The position numbers were made by a program, and so were the translations under genes. A stretch of 64,000 nt of DNA from CATQHW01 sp965215345 (GTDB taxonomy: Bacteria > Spirochaetota > Spirochaetia > SZUA-6 > Bin103). Shown one piece after another: positions 7,674 through 17,270 of the stretch. Below the pieces are notes generated by a model that was not told the DNA's origin, searched no databases, and saw only the letters and a list, made by a program, of their open reading frames with translations. Positions within the stretch are counted from its first letter, which is position 1; each line of letters begins with the position of its first letter. The stretch spans positions 4,712,001 through 4,776,000 of the forward strand of contig CBDCDL010000002.1 of the NCBI GenBank assembly GCA_965215345.1. Direction: 5' to 3'.

Positions 7674-8855
7674 TCAGGCGCCGGCCCGCGCCAGGATGCC
7701 CGGCGCGAGGTCGCCGATGGAGGCGCCGAGCCCGTCGTCGTCCCGTGCCCGGGCAGTCCCGACGATCCCGGGCGTGGGCACGGGCGTGTCGTACTGGTAG
7801 TCCGGCTCGGTCTGCTGGCGCTTCCAGGTGGCGCGCATCTCCCGCCACGCGCCCACCAGCGTGCGCGGCGCAGGCAGGTCACCGGCGATGGTGCGGCTCA
7901 GCTCGCGCAGGTTGTAGCACGGCACGCCGGCGTACATGTGGTGCTCCATGTGCCAGTTCATGCGCCAGTAGACGAACGTGGACAGCGGGTCGAGCGTGAT
8001 GGTGCGCACGCACTTGCGAAAGTCGGGAACGTTGTCGCGCAGGCCGCAGTGCATGGGCGCGCCGACGAAGTATTTCCAGATGTTCCCGAAGAAGATCGGA
8101 AAGCTCACCAGCAGCGGCAGCAGCCACAGCCCCGACGCGATCCCGGCGACGGTCACCGTCGCGTGGAACAGCAGCGTGAGCCGCGCCCAGCGCACGGACT
8201 TTGCGCGCTCTTCCGGATGCGCGTCGTACAGGGCGCGCACCCACTCCTCGGAGTTCGGGCCCGTCGTTTCCGGCGAGCTCTCGACGCCGCGGCGGGGGAA
8301 GACCCCGAGCGCGGTTCCGACCGTGGTGCGGAGCAGCGGGTAGAGCCCCTTGGACTCGAAGCCGCCGGTGATGCTGATGGTGCAGAGCTGCAGCAGGTAC
8401 AGGAACCGCAGCGAAGGCGTCTTCGGCAGCTCGACCTCGCGGTCGCCGTCCGGATGCAGGGTGTAGCGGTGGTGGTAGGTGTGGCTGAGCGCATAGTCGT
8501 GGAAGTTGAACCACGCCAGCAGGCCGTAGACGTGCAGGAACAGGCGGTTGAGCCGCTTGGTCCGGAACACGGTGCCGTGATCGAGCTCGTGGCATCCGGA
8601 GCTGAAGAAGCTGGTGACCCCTCCGTGCAGCAGGAACGCCAACGCGCACGCGACCCACAGCCGCTGCGAGAACAGATACCAGGTCAGCACGCCGGTGCCG
8701 GCGGCCAGGGCCAGGTGGCCGACCGCCTGGAAGGCTCCGCGCACGTCGCTGCGCTGCATCAGGCGGCGCAGGACGGCCGGTTCGATGGGGCTCCGATACC
8801 ACCGCACCCGCAGGGTGCGGCGCACGTCGGCGAGCGGCGGATGTACGCTGGACAT
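7674..8855 (-). CDS. Membrane fatty acid desaturase
   Basis: This membrane di-iron desaturase of about 393 aa carries the three His boxes in order: HELDH at 89-93, HTYHH at 125-129, and HMEHH near residue 300 followed by MYAGVPCYNL. Four or more hydrophobic helices surround them. It would introduce a double bond or hydroxyl group into an acyl chain in the inner membrane. The ATG at 8855 has a strong GAGGAGG 9 nt upstream, so the ATG eight codons further up is rejected. It is followed by a PhyH gene and is divergent from an ABC exporter, with 77 nt between starts. Confidence 0.9.
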   Translation of the reverse strand: MSSVHPPLADVRRTLRVRWYRSPIEPAVLRRLMQRSDVRGAFQAVGHLALAAGTGVLTWYLFSQRLWVACALAFLLHGGVTSFFSSGCHELDHGTVFRTKRLNRLFLHVYGLLAWFNFHDYALSHTYHHRYTLHPDGDREVELPKTPSLRFLYLLQLCTISITGGFESKGLYPLLRTTVGTALGVFPRRGVESSPETTGPNSEEWVRALYDAHPEERAKSVRWARLTLLFHATVTVAGIASGLWLLPLLVSFPIFFGNIWKYFVGAPMHCGLRDNVPDFRKCVRTITLDPLSTFVYWRMNWHMEHHMYAGVPCYNLRELSRTIAGDLPAPRTLVGAWREMRATWKRQQTEPDYQYDTPVPTPGIVGTARARDDDGLGASIGDLAPGILARAGA

Positions 8856-8902
8856 CGACAGATCCTCCTCGGCTCCCACCGAGCGTTTGCCGTCTCCACG
8901 CC

Positions 8903-8916
8903 CGTGTCAAGACACG
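8903..8916. promoter_or_regulatory. Inverted repeat between divergent desaturase and ABC genes
   Basis: CGTGTC-AA-GACACG, extended by an offset CCC/GGG, lies in the 77-nt gap between the divergent starts. It has the size of a dimeric regulator operator. No regulator gene is adjacent. Confidence 0.4.
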
Positions 8917-8932
8917 CGGGCACGACCGTGTT

Positions 8933-9850
<918 letters not shown>

Positions 9851-9855
9851 CCGCC

Positions 9856-10944
9856 ATGATCTCCGTCGTTCCCCTCTACGTCGCCGCCCAGAAGAGCTTC
9901 ATGCGCGACCGCATGGCGCTGTTCTGGACCCTCGCGTTCCCCGTCCTGTTCATCCTGCTGTTCGGGGCGATCTTCTCCGGCTCCGGACAGGACCCGGTCG
10001 CCGTCGGCGTGGTGCGACCCGGGGACGCGGCCGGCGTACCGGACCCCGTGTTGGCGGCGCTGAGCAGCATCCCCGCGCTGGAGGTTCGCACCGGGACGCG
10101 GACCGAGCTGATGGACCGGCTCGGCGACGGCGATCTGCGCGTCGTGGTGGATGCGCCTCCGAGTCTGGCCGGAGACGTGGCCGGAGGCCGGGCGGTGGAG
10201 GTGGAGGTGATCTTCGACCCCACCTCCGCCGCGGCCCGCCAGGTCGCGGTGCCGGTGATCGGCGCCGCGCTGCGCGAGCTGGACGGCGTGATCCGCCGGC
10301 GGCCGGCGCTGATCACGACCCGCTTCACGAGCGTCACGGCCGACCGCCTGCGCACGATCGACTTCCTGGTCCCCGGGATCCTGGCGATGGCCCTGATGCA
10401 GCTCGGCCTGTTCGGGACCGCGGCGCCGCTGGTGCAGCTCCGCGAACGGCAGGTGCTGCGCCGGCTGGGCGCCACGCCGCTGCCACGCTCGGCGCTGCTG
10501 CTGTCGCAGCTCCTGCATCGGCTGACGATCGCGCTCGCGCAGGTGGTGATGATCGTCGCCGTGGGCCGGCTGGTGTTCGGCGTGGAGATCGGCGATCGGA
10601 TCGGGCTGGTGGCCGGCTTCTGCGTGCTCGGCGCGCTCACCTTCGTCTCGCTCGGCTACCTGATCGCCGCGCTGTCCAGGACCGAGGAGAGCGTGTTCGG
10701 CATCACGTCGGTGCTCAACTTCCCGATGATGTTCCTCTCCGGGATCTTCTTCCCCCTGGAGACCATGCCGGACTGGATCCGACCGGTGGTGCAGGCGATC
10801 CCCCTCACCTACCTCGTCGACGCGCTGCGGCAGACCATGGTGGGCGCGCCGCCCGCGCACGCGCTCGGCCTGGACGCGCTGGTGCTGGGCACCTGGCTGG
10901 CAGTGGCCGCAGCGCTGTCCGTGCGGCTGTTCCGCTGGGAGTAA
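9856..10944 (+). CDS. ABC-2 type transporter permease
   Basis: This 362-aa membrane protein has the ABC-2 layout: one N-terminal transmembrane helix (around 25-45), a large extracytoplasmic region to about 165, and five more hydrophobic segments. The FPMMFLSGIFFPLETMP stretch is characteristic of DrrB-like permeases. It pairs with the ATPase just upstream. The ATG at 9856 follows the ATPase stop by 5 nt; upstream sequence in this frame overlaps the ATPase and is a shadow. It exports an unknown, probably hydrophobic, compound. Confidence 0.9.
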   Translation: MISVVPLYVAAQKSFMRDRMALFWTLAFPVLFILLFGAIFSGSGQDPVAVGVVRPGDAAGVPDPVLAALSSIPALEVRTGTRTELMDRLGDGDLRVVVDAPPSLAGDVAGGRAVEVEVIFDPTSAAARQVAVPVIGAALRELDGVIRRRPALITTRFTSVTADRLRTIDFLVPGILAMALMQLGLFGTAAPLVQLRERQVLRRLGATPLPRSALLLSQLLHRLTIALAQVVMIVAVGRLVFGVEIGDRIGLVAGFCVLGALTFVSLGYLIAALSRTEESVFGITSVLNFPMMFLSGIFFPLETMPDWIRPVVQAIPLTYLVDALRQTMVGAPPAHALGLDALVLGTWLAVAAALSVRLFRWE

Positions 10945-10987
10945 TACCTGCGACAATCGCCGCAACCTGATCGGCACGGAGCGATTC

Positions 10988-11746
10988 ATGAGTACAGGCG
11001 GCCGCGTGGCCGGCAAGGCGGCCATCGTCACCGGAGCCGCTTCCGGCATCGGCGAAGCCACCGCGCGGTTGCTCGCGCGGGAGGGCGCATCGGTCTGCAT
11101 TGCGGATGTCGACGCCGACCGGGGGCGGCAGGTGTCCGACGGCATCGCGGCGGACGGCGGCGCGGCGATCTTCGTCCGCACCGACGTGGGCGTGAGCGCG
11201 GATGTGGCAGGCATGATCGAACGCACCGAGGCAGCGTTCGGGCGGCTCGACATCATCCACAACAACGCGATCTGGTTTCGCAACGGGGTGGCCACCGAGC
11301 TGGACGAGGCCGACTGGGACGGCACGCTGAACGTGGGGCTGAAGGCGGTCTTCCTGGCCGCCAAGCACGGCATTCCGGTCATGCGCAAAACCGGCGGCGG
11401 CGCGATCATCAACACCGGATCCGTGCACTCGCTGGTCGGATTCGCCACCTGCACCGCCTACGACGCGGCCAAGGCCGGCATCCTCGGCCTCACCCGCACC
11501 CTGGCGATCGACTACGGACCGGACATCCGCGTGTGCGCCGTGCTGCCCGGCGCGATCCTGACGCCGATCTGGGACGAGTCTTCGCAGGAGGACCGGCAGC
11601 GCTTCGCAGAGATGGTGCCGGCCAAGCGCCTCGGCGCCGGCCGGGACGTGGCCAACGCGGTGCTGTTCCTGGCCTCGGACGAGGCATCCTTCATCACCGG
11701 CACCGCCCTGACCGTGGACGGCGGCCTGCTGGCGCGCACCGATTAG
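10988..11746 (+). CDS. Short-chain dehydrogenase/reductase (SDR)
   Basis: This 252-aa classical SDR has the nucleotide motif TGAASGIG, an NN(A) structural motif in IIHNNA, a catalytic Ser in NTGSVHS, the YxxxK pair in YDAAK, and the C-terminal FITGTALTVDGG signature. Asp after the second strand (IADVDADR) points to NAD(H). It would oxidise or reduce an alcohol/ketone. GGAG precedes the ATG. Its 3' end overlaps the opposite-strand methyltransferase by about 50 nt. Confidence 0.9.
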   Translation: MSTGGRVAGKAAIVTGAASGIGEATARLLAREGASVCIADVDADRGRQVSDGIAADGGAAIFVRTDVGVSADVAGMIERTEAAFGRLDIIHNNAIWFRNGVATELDEADWDGTLNVGLKAVFLAAKHGIPVMRKTGGGAIINTGSVHSLVGFATCTAYDAAKAGILGLTRTLAIDYGPDIRVCAVLPGAILTPIWDESSQEDRQRFAEMVPAKRLGAGRDVANAVLFLASDEASFITGTALTVDGGLLARTD

Positions 11747-12785
11747 GAGTTGTCCGGCTACCTCCGTCCCCGCCCGATCGGCCGCGCGTGCCGAGAGCCA
11801 CCGCGTGGGCGATCAGCGGCCCGCGCGGATCATGCAGATCCTCGCGGCGGCTGACATCGAGGCCGAGGCACCTGGCGGTGGCGATCATGCGGTCCAGTCC
11901 CGCGCGGTCGGGGGCGGCCGACACCAGCTCCGCCAATCGCGCCGACCGGTCGCGCAGCGTCGCCGCCAAGTCCGTCAACTCGCTGCGGCATGCGGCGGCG
12001 CGCGTCGGCCGAGCCGCGCCGCCGACCTCGACGGCGCCCGTCAGGGCGTCGCGCAGGGCGGCGGGCACGTCGCGCAGCGTCCCGGTCGGCCACGTTGCCT
12101 CCTGGAAGCTGCCGATCCGGTCCAACCTGATGACCTCGCGCGCGAAGGAACTCCATGCGGAGCTCCGTTCACGTGCCGACGCGACGCCGGCACCGGAATC
12201 CAGTACCGCGAAGGCCAAGTCGAGCACGGCGCCGGGAGCGAGTACCTCCTGGAGCTGTGCCAGTTCCACGCGTGCGGTGGCCACCACCGCCGACTCCCGC
12301 AGGTGGACGACGAACGCCGCCCGCCCGCCCGGCCGCAGCACGCGGCTCACCTCGGCCAGCACCTGTGGAGGATCGCCGTACTCGATGGCGAACTGGCCAG
12401 CCACCAAGTCGAAGTACCTGCCGGCGAACGGTGTGGCCGACATCGGCGTGGCGGGATGGAACGTGACGCCGCAGACCGCATCGCGGTAGCGCCCGCTCAC
12501 CGCGCGGGCCGGATCGATCGCCGCGAGATCGACCCCATGCAGCTCCCAGAAGACGCCGCGCTCCGCGGCGGTGCGTGCCGCCAGCAACGCCACCGCCCCG
12601 TTGCCGCACCCCAAGTCGAGGATACGCGCCCGGTCGCCGAGCGATGCCAGCTCGCGCCGCCAGACGGCTGCCAGCGGCCCCTCGGCCGGATCGCCGTACA
12701 CCTCCGGAAGAGAAGAGAGCGCACCGGTCGCCCAGTACCGGGTCCAGGGAGCGGCGCCGGGCTGCGGGCTCAGCGGATGGACCAC
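11694..12785 (-). CDS. Class I SAM-dependent methyltransferase
   Basis: The Rossmann methyltransferase core is visible: motif I ILDLGCGNGAVALLAA, an acidic strand end HGVDLAAIDP, and FDLVAGQFAIEYGDPP followed by VLRPGGRAAFVVH. The protein is about 363 aa; the last 100 residues are unassigned, and the extreme C-terminus overlaps the convergent SDR. The GTG at 12785 overlaps the 3' end of the Gfo/Idh gene by 16 nt, implying coupling. The substrate is unknown. Confidence 0.75.
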   Translation of the reverse strand: MVHPLSPQPGAAPWTRYWATGALSSLPEVYGDPAEGPLAAVWRRELASLGDRARILDLGCGNGAVALLAARTAAERGVFWELHGVDLAAIDPARAVSGRYRDAVCGVTFHPATPMSATPFAGRYFDLVAGQFAIEYGDPPQVLAEVSRVLRPGGRAAFVVHLRESAVVATARVELAQLQEVLAPGAVLDLAFAVLDSGAGVASARERSSAWSSFAREVIRLDRIGSFQEATWPTGTLRDVPAALRDALTGAVEVGGAARPTRAAACRSELTDLAATLRDRSARLAELVSAAPDRAGLDRMIATARCLGLDVSRREDLHDPRGPLIAHAVALGTRGRSGGDGGSRTTPNRCAPAGRRPRSGRCR

Positions 12786-13843
12786 TCCCCCGCGTGGCCG
12801 TACGCGGCCGCGTAGCGAGTGCCGGTGGCCACGTCGGCCGGTTGACCGCTGTCGATGGAGTCGATCGCGGCGCTCAGCAACGCGAACACCTTCAGGTTGT
12901 TCCTGCCGCTGAACGGCGGTTCGGGCCCGCCCGAAAGGTAGTCGCGCCACGTGTCGTAGAACGTCTGCCACGCGTCGACCCTGCCGAGACCCGCGTCGAT
13001 GTCGTCGCGCCGGGCGAACGTCCCGCCGCGTTCGGCGAACTCGTACTCCATCTCGTCGTTGCTCATGTGGATGCCGCGGCAGCGCAGCACTCCCCCGGTG
13101 CCCTCGATGCGGAGCTCGTAATGATCGCTCTGCGAGGAGAACCCGCCGTGGTACAGCACGTGCAGCCCGCCGGCGCAGCGGATGAGGGCATTCACCATGC
13201 AGGGACCGGCGTACACGGACCAGGAAGGCCGGAACCCGTCACAGGCGATGGCATCCGGCGCATGTTCCGGGAACAGCGCCATGAGGCTGTCGAAGTGGTG
13301 GCATGACATCTCGTAGAGCGCCGGCTGCGACAGCGTGGTGAGGTTGAGCGCCTTGTGCCGAGGCTTCGAGTTGAGGAAGGTCACGCTCTCGGGCGTGCCG
13401 AGCTCGCCGCCGGCCAGGAACCGGCGCACCGCCTGATAATGCCGGTTGTAGCGCACCTGCTGGCCCACCGACAGCGACCGGCCGGCGCGGTCGGCACGAT
13501 CGACGAGCCGTACCGCCTCGGCGAAGTCGTTGGTGATCGGCTTGGCCACCAGCACGTCCAGCCCGGCGTCGATGCAGGAGAGACACTGGGCGAAGTGCCA
13601 CTCCGACGGCGTGTTGACGATCGCGAGGTCCGCCTCCACGGTCTCCAGCGCCGTGTCCAGGTCCCGATGCAGCGCGCTGACCGGCAGTCCGAGCGCTTCC
13701 TGCCCGTGCGCGAGCGCCTCGTCACGGACGTCCACGATACCGACGATCCGTGCCCACGGCTGCCGGGCGATGCCGGGCGCCATCACCCGGGCGACCCCGC
13801 CCATGCCGACGGCCAGGCACCGCCGAACGCTGTTCCCCGACAT
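12770..13843 (-). CDS. Gfo/Idh/MocA family oxidoreductase
   Basis: This 357-aa NAD(P)-dependent oxidoreductase acts on sugars, inositols or related cyclic polyols. It has an N-terminal Rossmann motif (VGMGGVARVMAPG), the family EKP-like position as AKPITNDFAEA, and a C-terminal alpha/beta substrate domain. It is divergent from the large lyase-like gene with 66 nt between starts, which fits sugar-acid catabolism. The methyltransferase follows in an overlapping frame. Confidence 0.88.
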   Translation of the reverse strand: MSGNSVRRCLAVGMGGVARVMAPGIARQPWARIVGIVDVRDEALAHGQEALGLPVSALHRDLDTALETVEADLAIVNTPSEWHFAQCLSCIDAGLDVLVAKPITNDFAEAVRLVDRADRAGRSLSVGQQVRYNRHYQAVRRFLAGGELGTPESVTFLNSKPRHKALNLTTLSQPALYEMSCHHFDSLMALFPEHAPDAIACDGFRPSWSVYAGPCMVNALIRCAGGLHVLYHGGFSSQSDHYELRIEGTGGVLRCRGIHMSNDEMEYEFAERGGTFARRDDIDAGLGRVDAWQTFYDTWRDYLSGGPEPPFSGRNNLKVFALLSAAIDSIDSGQPADVATGTRYAAAYGHAGEWSIR

Positions 13844-13909
13844 GGCCGCGGACTCTGCACCGGGGCGGCGCCCGCTGCCAAGTCACCCGCGGTACACTGA
13901 CCGGGCAGC

Positions 13910-16900
13910 ATGGAGCCCCTGCCGCACATCGACATCACCGGCGACCCCGGCATCGAGGCGATCCTGAAGGATCCGGCCAATGCGGTGGTCGAGGCGGTCA
14001 CCTGCGAGACGCTGGGCGGCTGGGTCCCCGACATCGGCCTCACGACCTACTCACACCGGAGCATCTATCGGCCGCCCGTCCTGGCGCGGTCCGGACTGGC
14101 GACCACCCTGGCCCATCGCTTCTGGCGCACGAGTGAGGGCCTGATGGACCACACCGGGACCCGGTGGATCGGCGTGCTGATCTACGACCAGCAGGGCGAG
14201 CAGTGCCCGATGGAGCTGCAGGTGGCCGGACGCGCCGTGGGCCGGCTCGAACCGATCCGGCACGACAATCGTCGCCACCTGATCGTCGCCGATCGGCCGG
14301 TGGAGTTCTTCGGCGGCATGGAGGTGTTCCAGCTCACCGCGCCGGGGCCGGGGACCTACCGGATCGAGGCACTTGCGTTCCTTGCCTCGCGCCCGGAGCC
14401 GAGCAGCTTCGCGCCGACCATCCGCCACCTCGCCGCGCGTTCGCGTCCGGGAGGCGTCGAGCTGCACTTCACCACCGACCACGTCGCACGAGCCGAGCTG
14501 GTCGTGCGTTCCGGCGAGACGGTGGCGGGCCGGTCGCGTTCGGACCGGCGGACCAGGCTCCACGCCGTGGCGTTGGAGGAACTGGCCGGCGGCGACTACC
14601 GCTGCGAAGTGACCGCCGTCGGTATCGCCGGCGAGACGGAGCGCGCGTCGCTCGATGTCTCCGTTCGCGACGACACCGCTTCCGCCGCCCTCCCCGCGGG
14701 CTCGGTGCAGGAGGTGTCCGTACCGGTCGAGATCGTCGACGTGACGGGAGCCGGTCAGGCCGCGGCCGGCATGCCGGTGACGTTTGGCGTTCCCCTGCCC
14801 CGCGGACGGCTCCCGCGGGCACTGACCGGCCGGCTGCAGGCCGGCGGCGTGTCGACCCCCGCCCAGTGTCGGGTCCACTCGCCGTGGCCCGACGGCAGCG
14901 CACGCTGGGTGCTGGTGGACGCCGTCGTCCCGGCACCGCTCCCGCCGGACGGACGGATCGCCGGGTCCGTGCACGTGACACCCGAAGCCGTCTCCGGCAT
15001 GGGCGCAAGCGCGCGCGGCAACGCACTCCTGGAAGAGGATCGTCTGTGCGTCGGGATCGACTCCGAACGGCCCGTGTTCCCCGCCGTGCTCGCAGAACGC
15101 GAAGTCGGTGCCCGCGTCCCGCCCGCCTCGACCGTGGAGATTCGACTGGCCAACGGCGCCGCGCTGATTCCACGCAGCTCGGCCCGCGTCCAGGAGGAAT
15201 CCGGCCCCGAGCGGAGCGTGATCCGCTACCACGTCGATCACTGCGACCGCGACGGGACCCCGCACCTCAGGAGCACCGTCCGCATCCACGGGTACCGCGC
15301 GCAGCGCCACCTGCGCATCCAGCACCGGCTGGAGGTCGTGAGCCCGGCGCTGGGGCCGGCCGCCGGCGACCCGCGCGACACGCCGGCACCGGTGGAGTCC
15401 GGCGCCGCATCGCGCGGCATCACCGAAGCCGGCCGCGGAGACGCGACGGCCACCGCCGCGGACGTAGCCGCCTGTGTCGGCAGCGGTCCGGGAGAAGAGA
15501 ACACGCTGCTGGAGATCTCATCGGCCATCGCCCGCATCGCAGTCCCCGGCACCCGGGCGCTGGTCGCGGACGGACGCCGCCACGAAGTCGCCGCGAACGG
15601 ACCCTGGCGGCTGGTACAGGCCGACGACCGCGGATACCAAGTATACAAGGTCGAGGCATGCGACGGTCCGACCGAGGCTGCGGAGGGCCGGTTCTCGGGC
15701 CGGCTCCTGCTGGAGACGGAGGACGGACTGGTCGGGCTGGCGGTGCGCCGGTTCTGGCAGACCTGCCCCACGGGGCTGCGGGTCGATGGGGACGGCGCAG
15801 CGGTGGAGCTGCTGCCCCCGCTGACGCCGGAGCCCGCGGCCGGGCAGCCAGGCGCCGACGCGCCCGATCCGACAGACGCCGAGAGCTGGCACCAGCTCCT
15901 CTTCTGGCGCACGAGCCGCGGCTATCTCCTCAAGGCCGGGCAGGCGCTTACCGGCGAGGTCGCCGTCAGCCTGCCCGGCTCACCGGAGGAAGCCGAGCGC
16001 ATCGCCGCCTGGTGCGAGCAGCCGGCGCTGGTGCGCCCCGCGATCGACTGGCTGAACGGGACCGGCGTCCTGAGCCCCATCCGGCCCAAGTCGGCCTCGC
16101 CCCACCCGCGCTACGAACGGGCCGTCGACCAGGCGTGCGACGAGTGGCTGCGGGAACGGGAGAACCTCCGGCAGTACGGGTTCCTGAACTTCGGCGACTG
16201 GTACGGGGAGAGCGGCTGGTCGTGGGGCAACAACGAGTACGACCCGGCGTTCGCCCACTACCAGGAGTTCCTGCGCGGAGGCCGGGCCGAGTGGGCGGTG
16301 CTGGCAGCGGAGGCGGCGCGCCACCTGGTCGACGTCGACACCTGCAACCACTCGTCGGACCCGGCCCAGGTCGGCGGCCAATACGGCCACATGCCCGGCC
16401 ACGCCGGCGGCTACCTGCCGGCCTACTTCCGCAGCAAGGTCGCCTGCTCCTGCATGTTCTACTCCCACTCGTGGGTGGAGGGCCCGGTGCTCCACTACCT
16501 GCTCACCGGCGACGAAAGCGTGCGGGAGACGCTCGACCGCATCGGCGCGTGGATGCTGGCCGGCCGCACCCACGGGGTCATCGGCGGCAGCGTCGTGGCC
16601 GACCGGCAGGGGCTGGACGCCTACGACTACGGGCAGCTCCGGGACGCCGGCTGGCACCTCATCCACCTGTGCGCCCTGGCGCGCTGGAGCGACGACCCCC
16701 GTTTCATGAATGCCGCGCACCTGGTCGCGGAGCGGCTGCTGGAGCGGCGTACCCCGGGCGGCGGCTGGGAGCGCCTGCTCGGCGAAGGACACTGCTTCTC
16801 CGGGCCGCCACGAACCCGCGGCGAGGCCGGCTTCATGGTAGGCGTCTGCCTGTCGGCGTTGCGGCGCTACCACGAGCTGACCGGCGACCAGCGGGTCGCG

Positions 16901-17257
16901 ACCGCGATCCTGGACGGCGCCCGCTGGCTGGTCGAGCACACCTACGACCGGCAGGCGCGCCACTTCAGGTACACCTCCAGTCCTTCGCGCGGCGACAGCG
17001 GTCCGGCCCACACCCAGCAGGTCATCGAGGGGCTGGTGTACGCGCTCTCCCTGCGGCCCGACGCCGAGCTCGAAGACATCGCCCGCCACGGTCTGGACAC
17101 GCTGGGCCGTGAGCGGCGGGCCGCCGACCCGCTCGCGCTCGGCGCGCCGGGCGCCTCCGCGGCGCGCGGCGTCGGACCGTCCCTCTGTCACGAGACCCGC
17201 TACGTGCCGACCATGCTCGCGTACCTCCATTACCGATCCAAGCCGCGGCCGTGTTGA
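13910..17257 (+). CDS. PcRGLX/YetA-like polysaccharide lyase-type protein
   Basis: This 1115-aa protein has no signal peptide. Residues 1-160 are unassigned and about 160-255 look like a fibronectin-type sandwich. From about 270 it resembles the PcRGLX/YetA (exo-rhamnogalacturonan lyase-like) family: VTFGVPLPRGRLP, then SPWPDGSARWVLVD. The last 400 residues look like an alpha/alpha barrel, with FLNFGDWYGESGWSWGNNEY and conserved His/Cys-rich segments (HSSDPAQVGGQYGHMPGHAG). The role would be cleavage or saccharification of an acidic polysaccharide or oligosaccharide. TACACT lies 11 nt before the ATG. The assignment is by recognised motifs only. Confidence 0.6.
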   Translation: MEPLPHIDITGDPGIEAILKDPANAVVEAVTCETLGGWVPDIGLTTYSHRSIYRPPVLARSGLATTLAHRFWRTSEGLMDHTGTRWIGVLIYDQQGEQCPMELQVAGRAVGRLEPIRHDNRRHLIVADRPVEFFGGMEVFQLTAPGPGTYRIEALAFLASRPEPSSFAPTIRHLAARSRPGGVELHFTTDHVARAELVVRSGETVAGRSRSDRRTRLHAVALEELAGGDYRCEVTAVGIAGETERASLDVSVRDDTASAALPAGSVQEVSVPVEIVDVTGAGQAAAGMPVTFGVPLPRGRLPRALTGRLQAGGVSTPAQCRVHSPWPDGSARWVLVDAVVPAPLPPDGRIAGSVHVTPEAVSGMGASARGNALLEEDRLCVGIDSERPVFPAVLAEREVGARVPPASTVEIRLANGAALIPRSSARVQEESGPERSVIRYHVDHCDRDGTPHLRSTVRIHGYRAQRHLRIQHRLEVVSPALGPAAGDPRDTPAPVESGAASRGITEAGRGDATATAADVAACVGSGPGEENTLLEISSAIARIAVPGTRALVADGRRHEVAANGPWRLVQADDRGYQVYKVEACDGPTEAAEGRFSGRLLLETEDGLVGLAVRRFWQTCPTGLRVDGDGAAVELLPPLTPEPAAGQPGADAPDPTDAESWHQLLFWRTSRGYLLKAGQALTGEVAVSLPGSPEEAERIAAWCEQPALVRPAIDWLNGTGVLSPIRPKSASPHPRYERAVDQACDEWLRERENLRQYGFLNFGDWYGESGWSWGNNEYDPAFAHYQEFLRGGRAEWAVLAAEAARHLVDVDTCNHSSDPAQVGGQYGHMPGHAGGYLPAYFRSKVACSCMFYSHSWVEGPVLHYLLTGDESVRETLDRIGAWMLAGRTHGVIGGSVVADRQGLDAYDYGQLRDAGWHLIHLCALARWSDDPRFMNAAHLVAERLLERRTPGGGWERLLGEGHCFSGPPRTRGEAGFMVGVCLSALRRYHELTGDQRVATAILDGARWLVEHTYDRQARHFRYTSSPSRGDSGPAHTQQVIEGLVYALSLRPDAELEDIARHGLDTLGRERRAADPLALGAPGASAARGVGPSLCHETRYVPTMLAYLHYRSKPRPC

Positions 17258-17270
17258 ACGAACGCATGGG

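Noticed and set aside
11694..11746. Frameshift or fusion at the SDR/methyltransferase ends
   Set aside because: The 53-nt convergent overlap is most simply a methyltransferase tail reading through; both cores are intact.
14164..17112. 982-codon plus-strand frame inside the lyase-like gene
   Set aside because: It is Arg/Gly/Pro-rich without any domain, while the other frame has a clear domain pattern.
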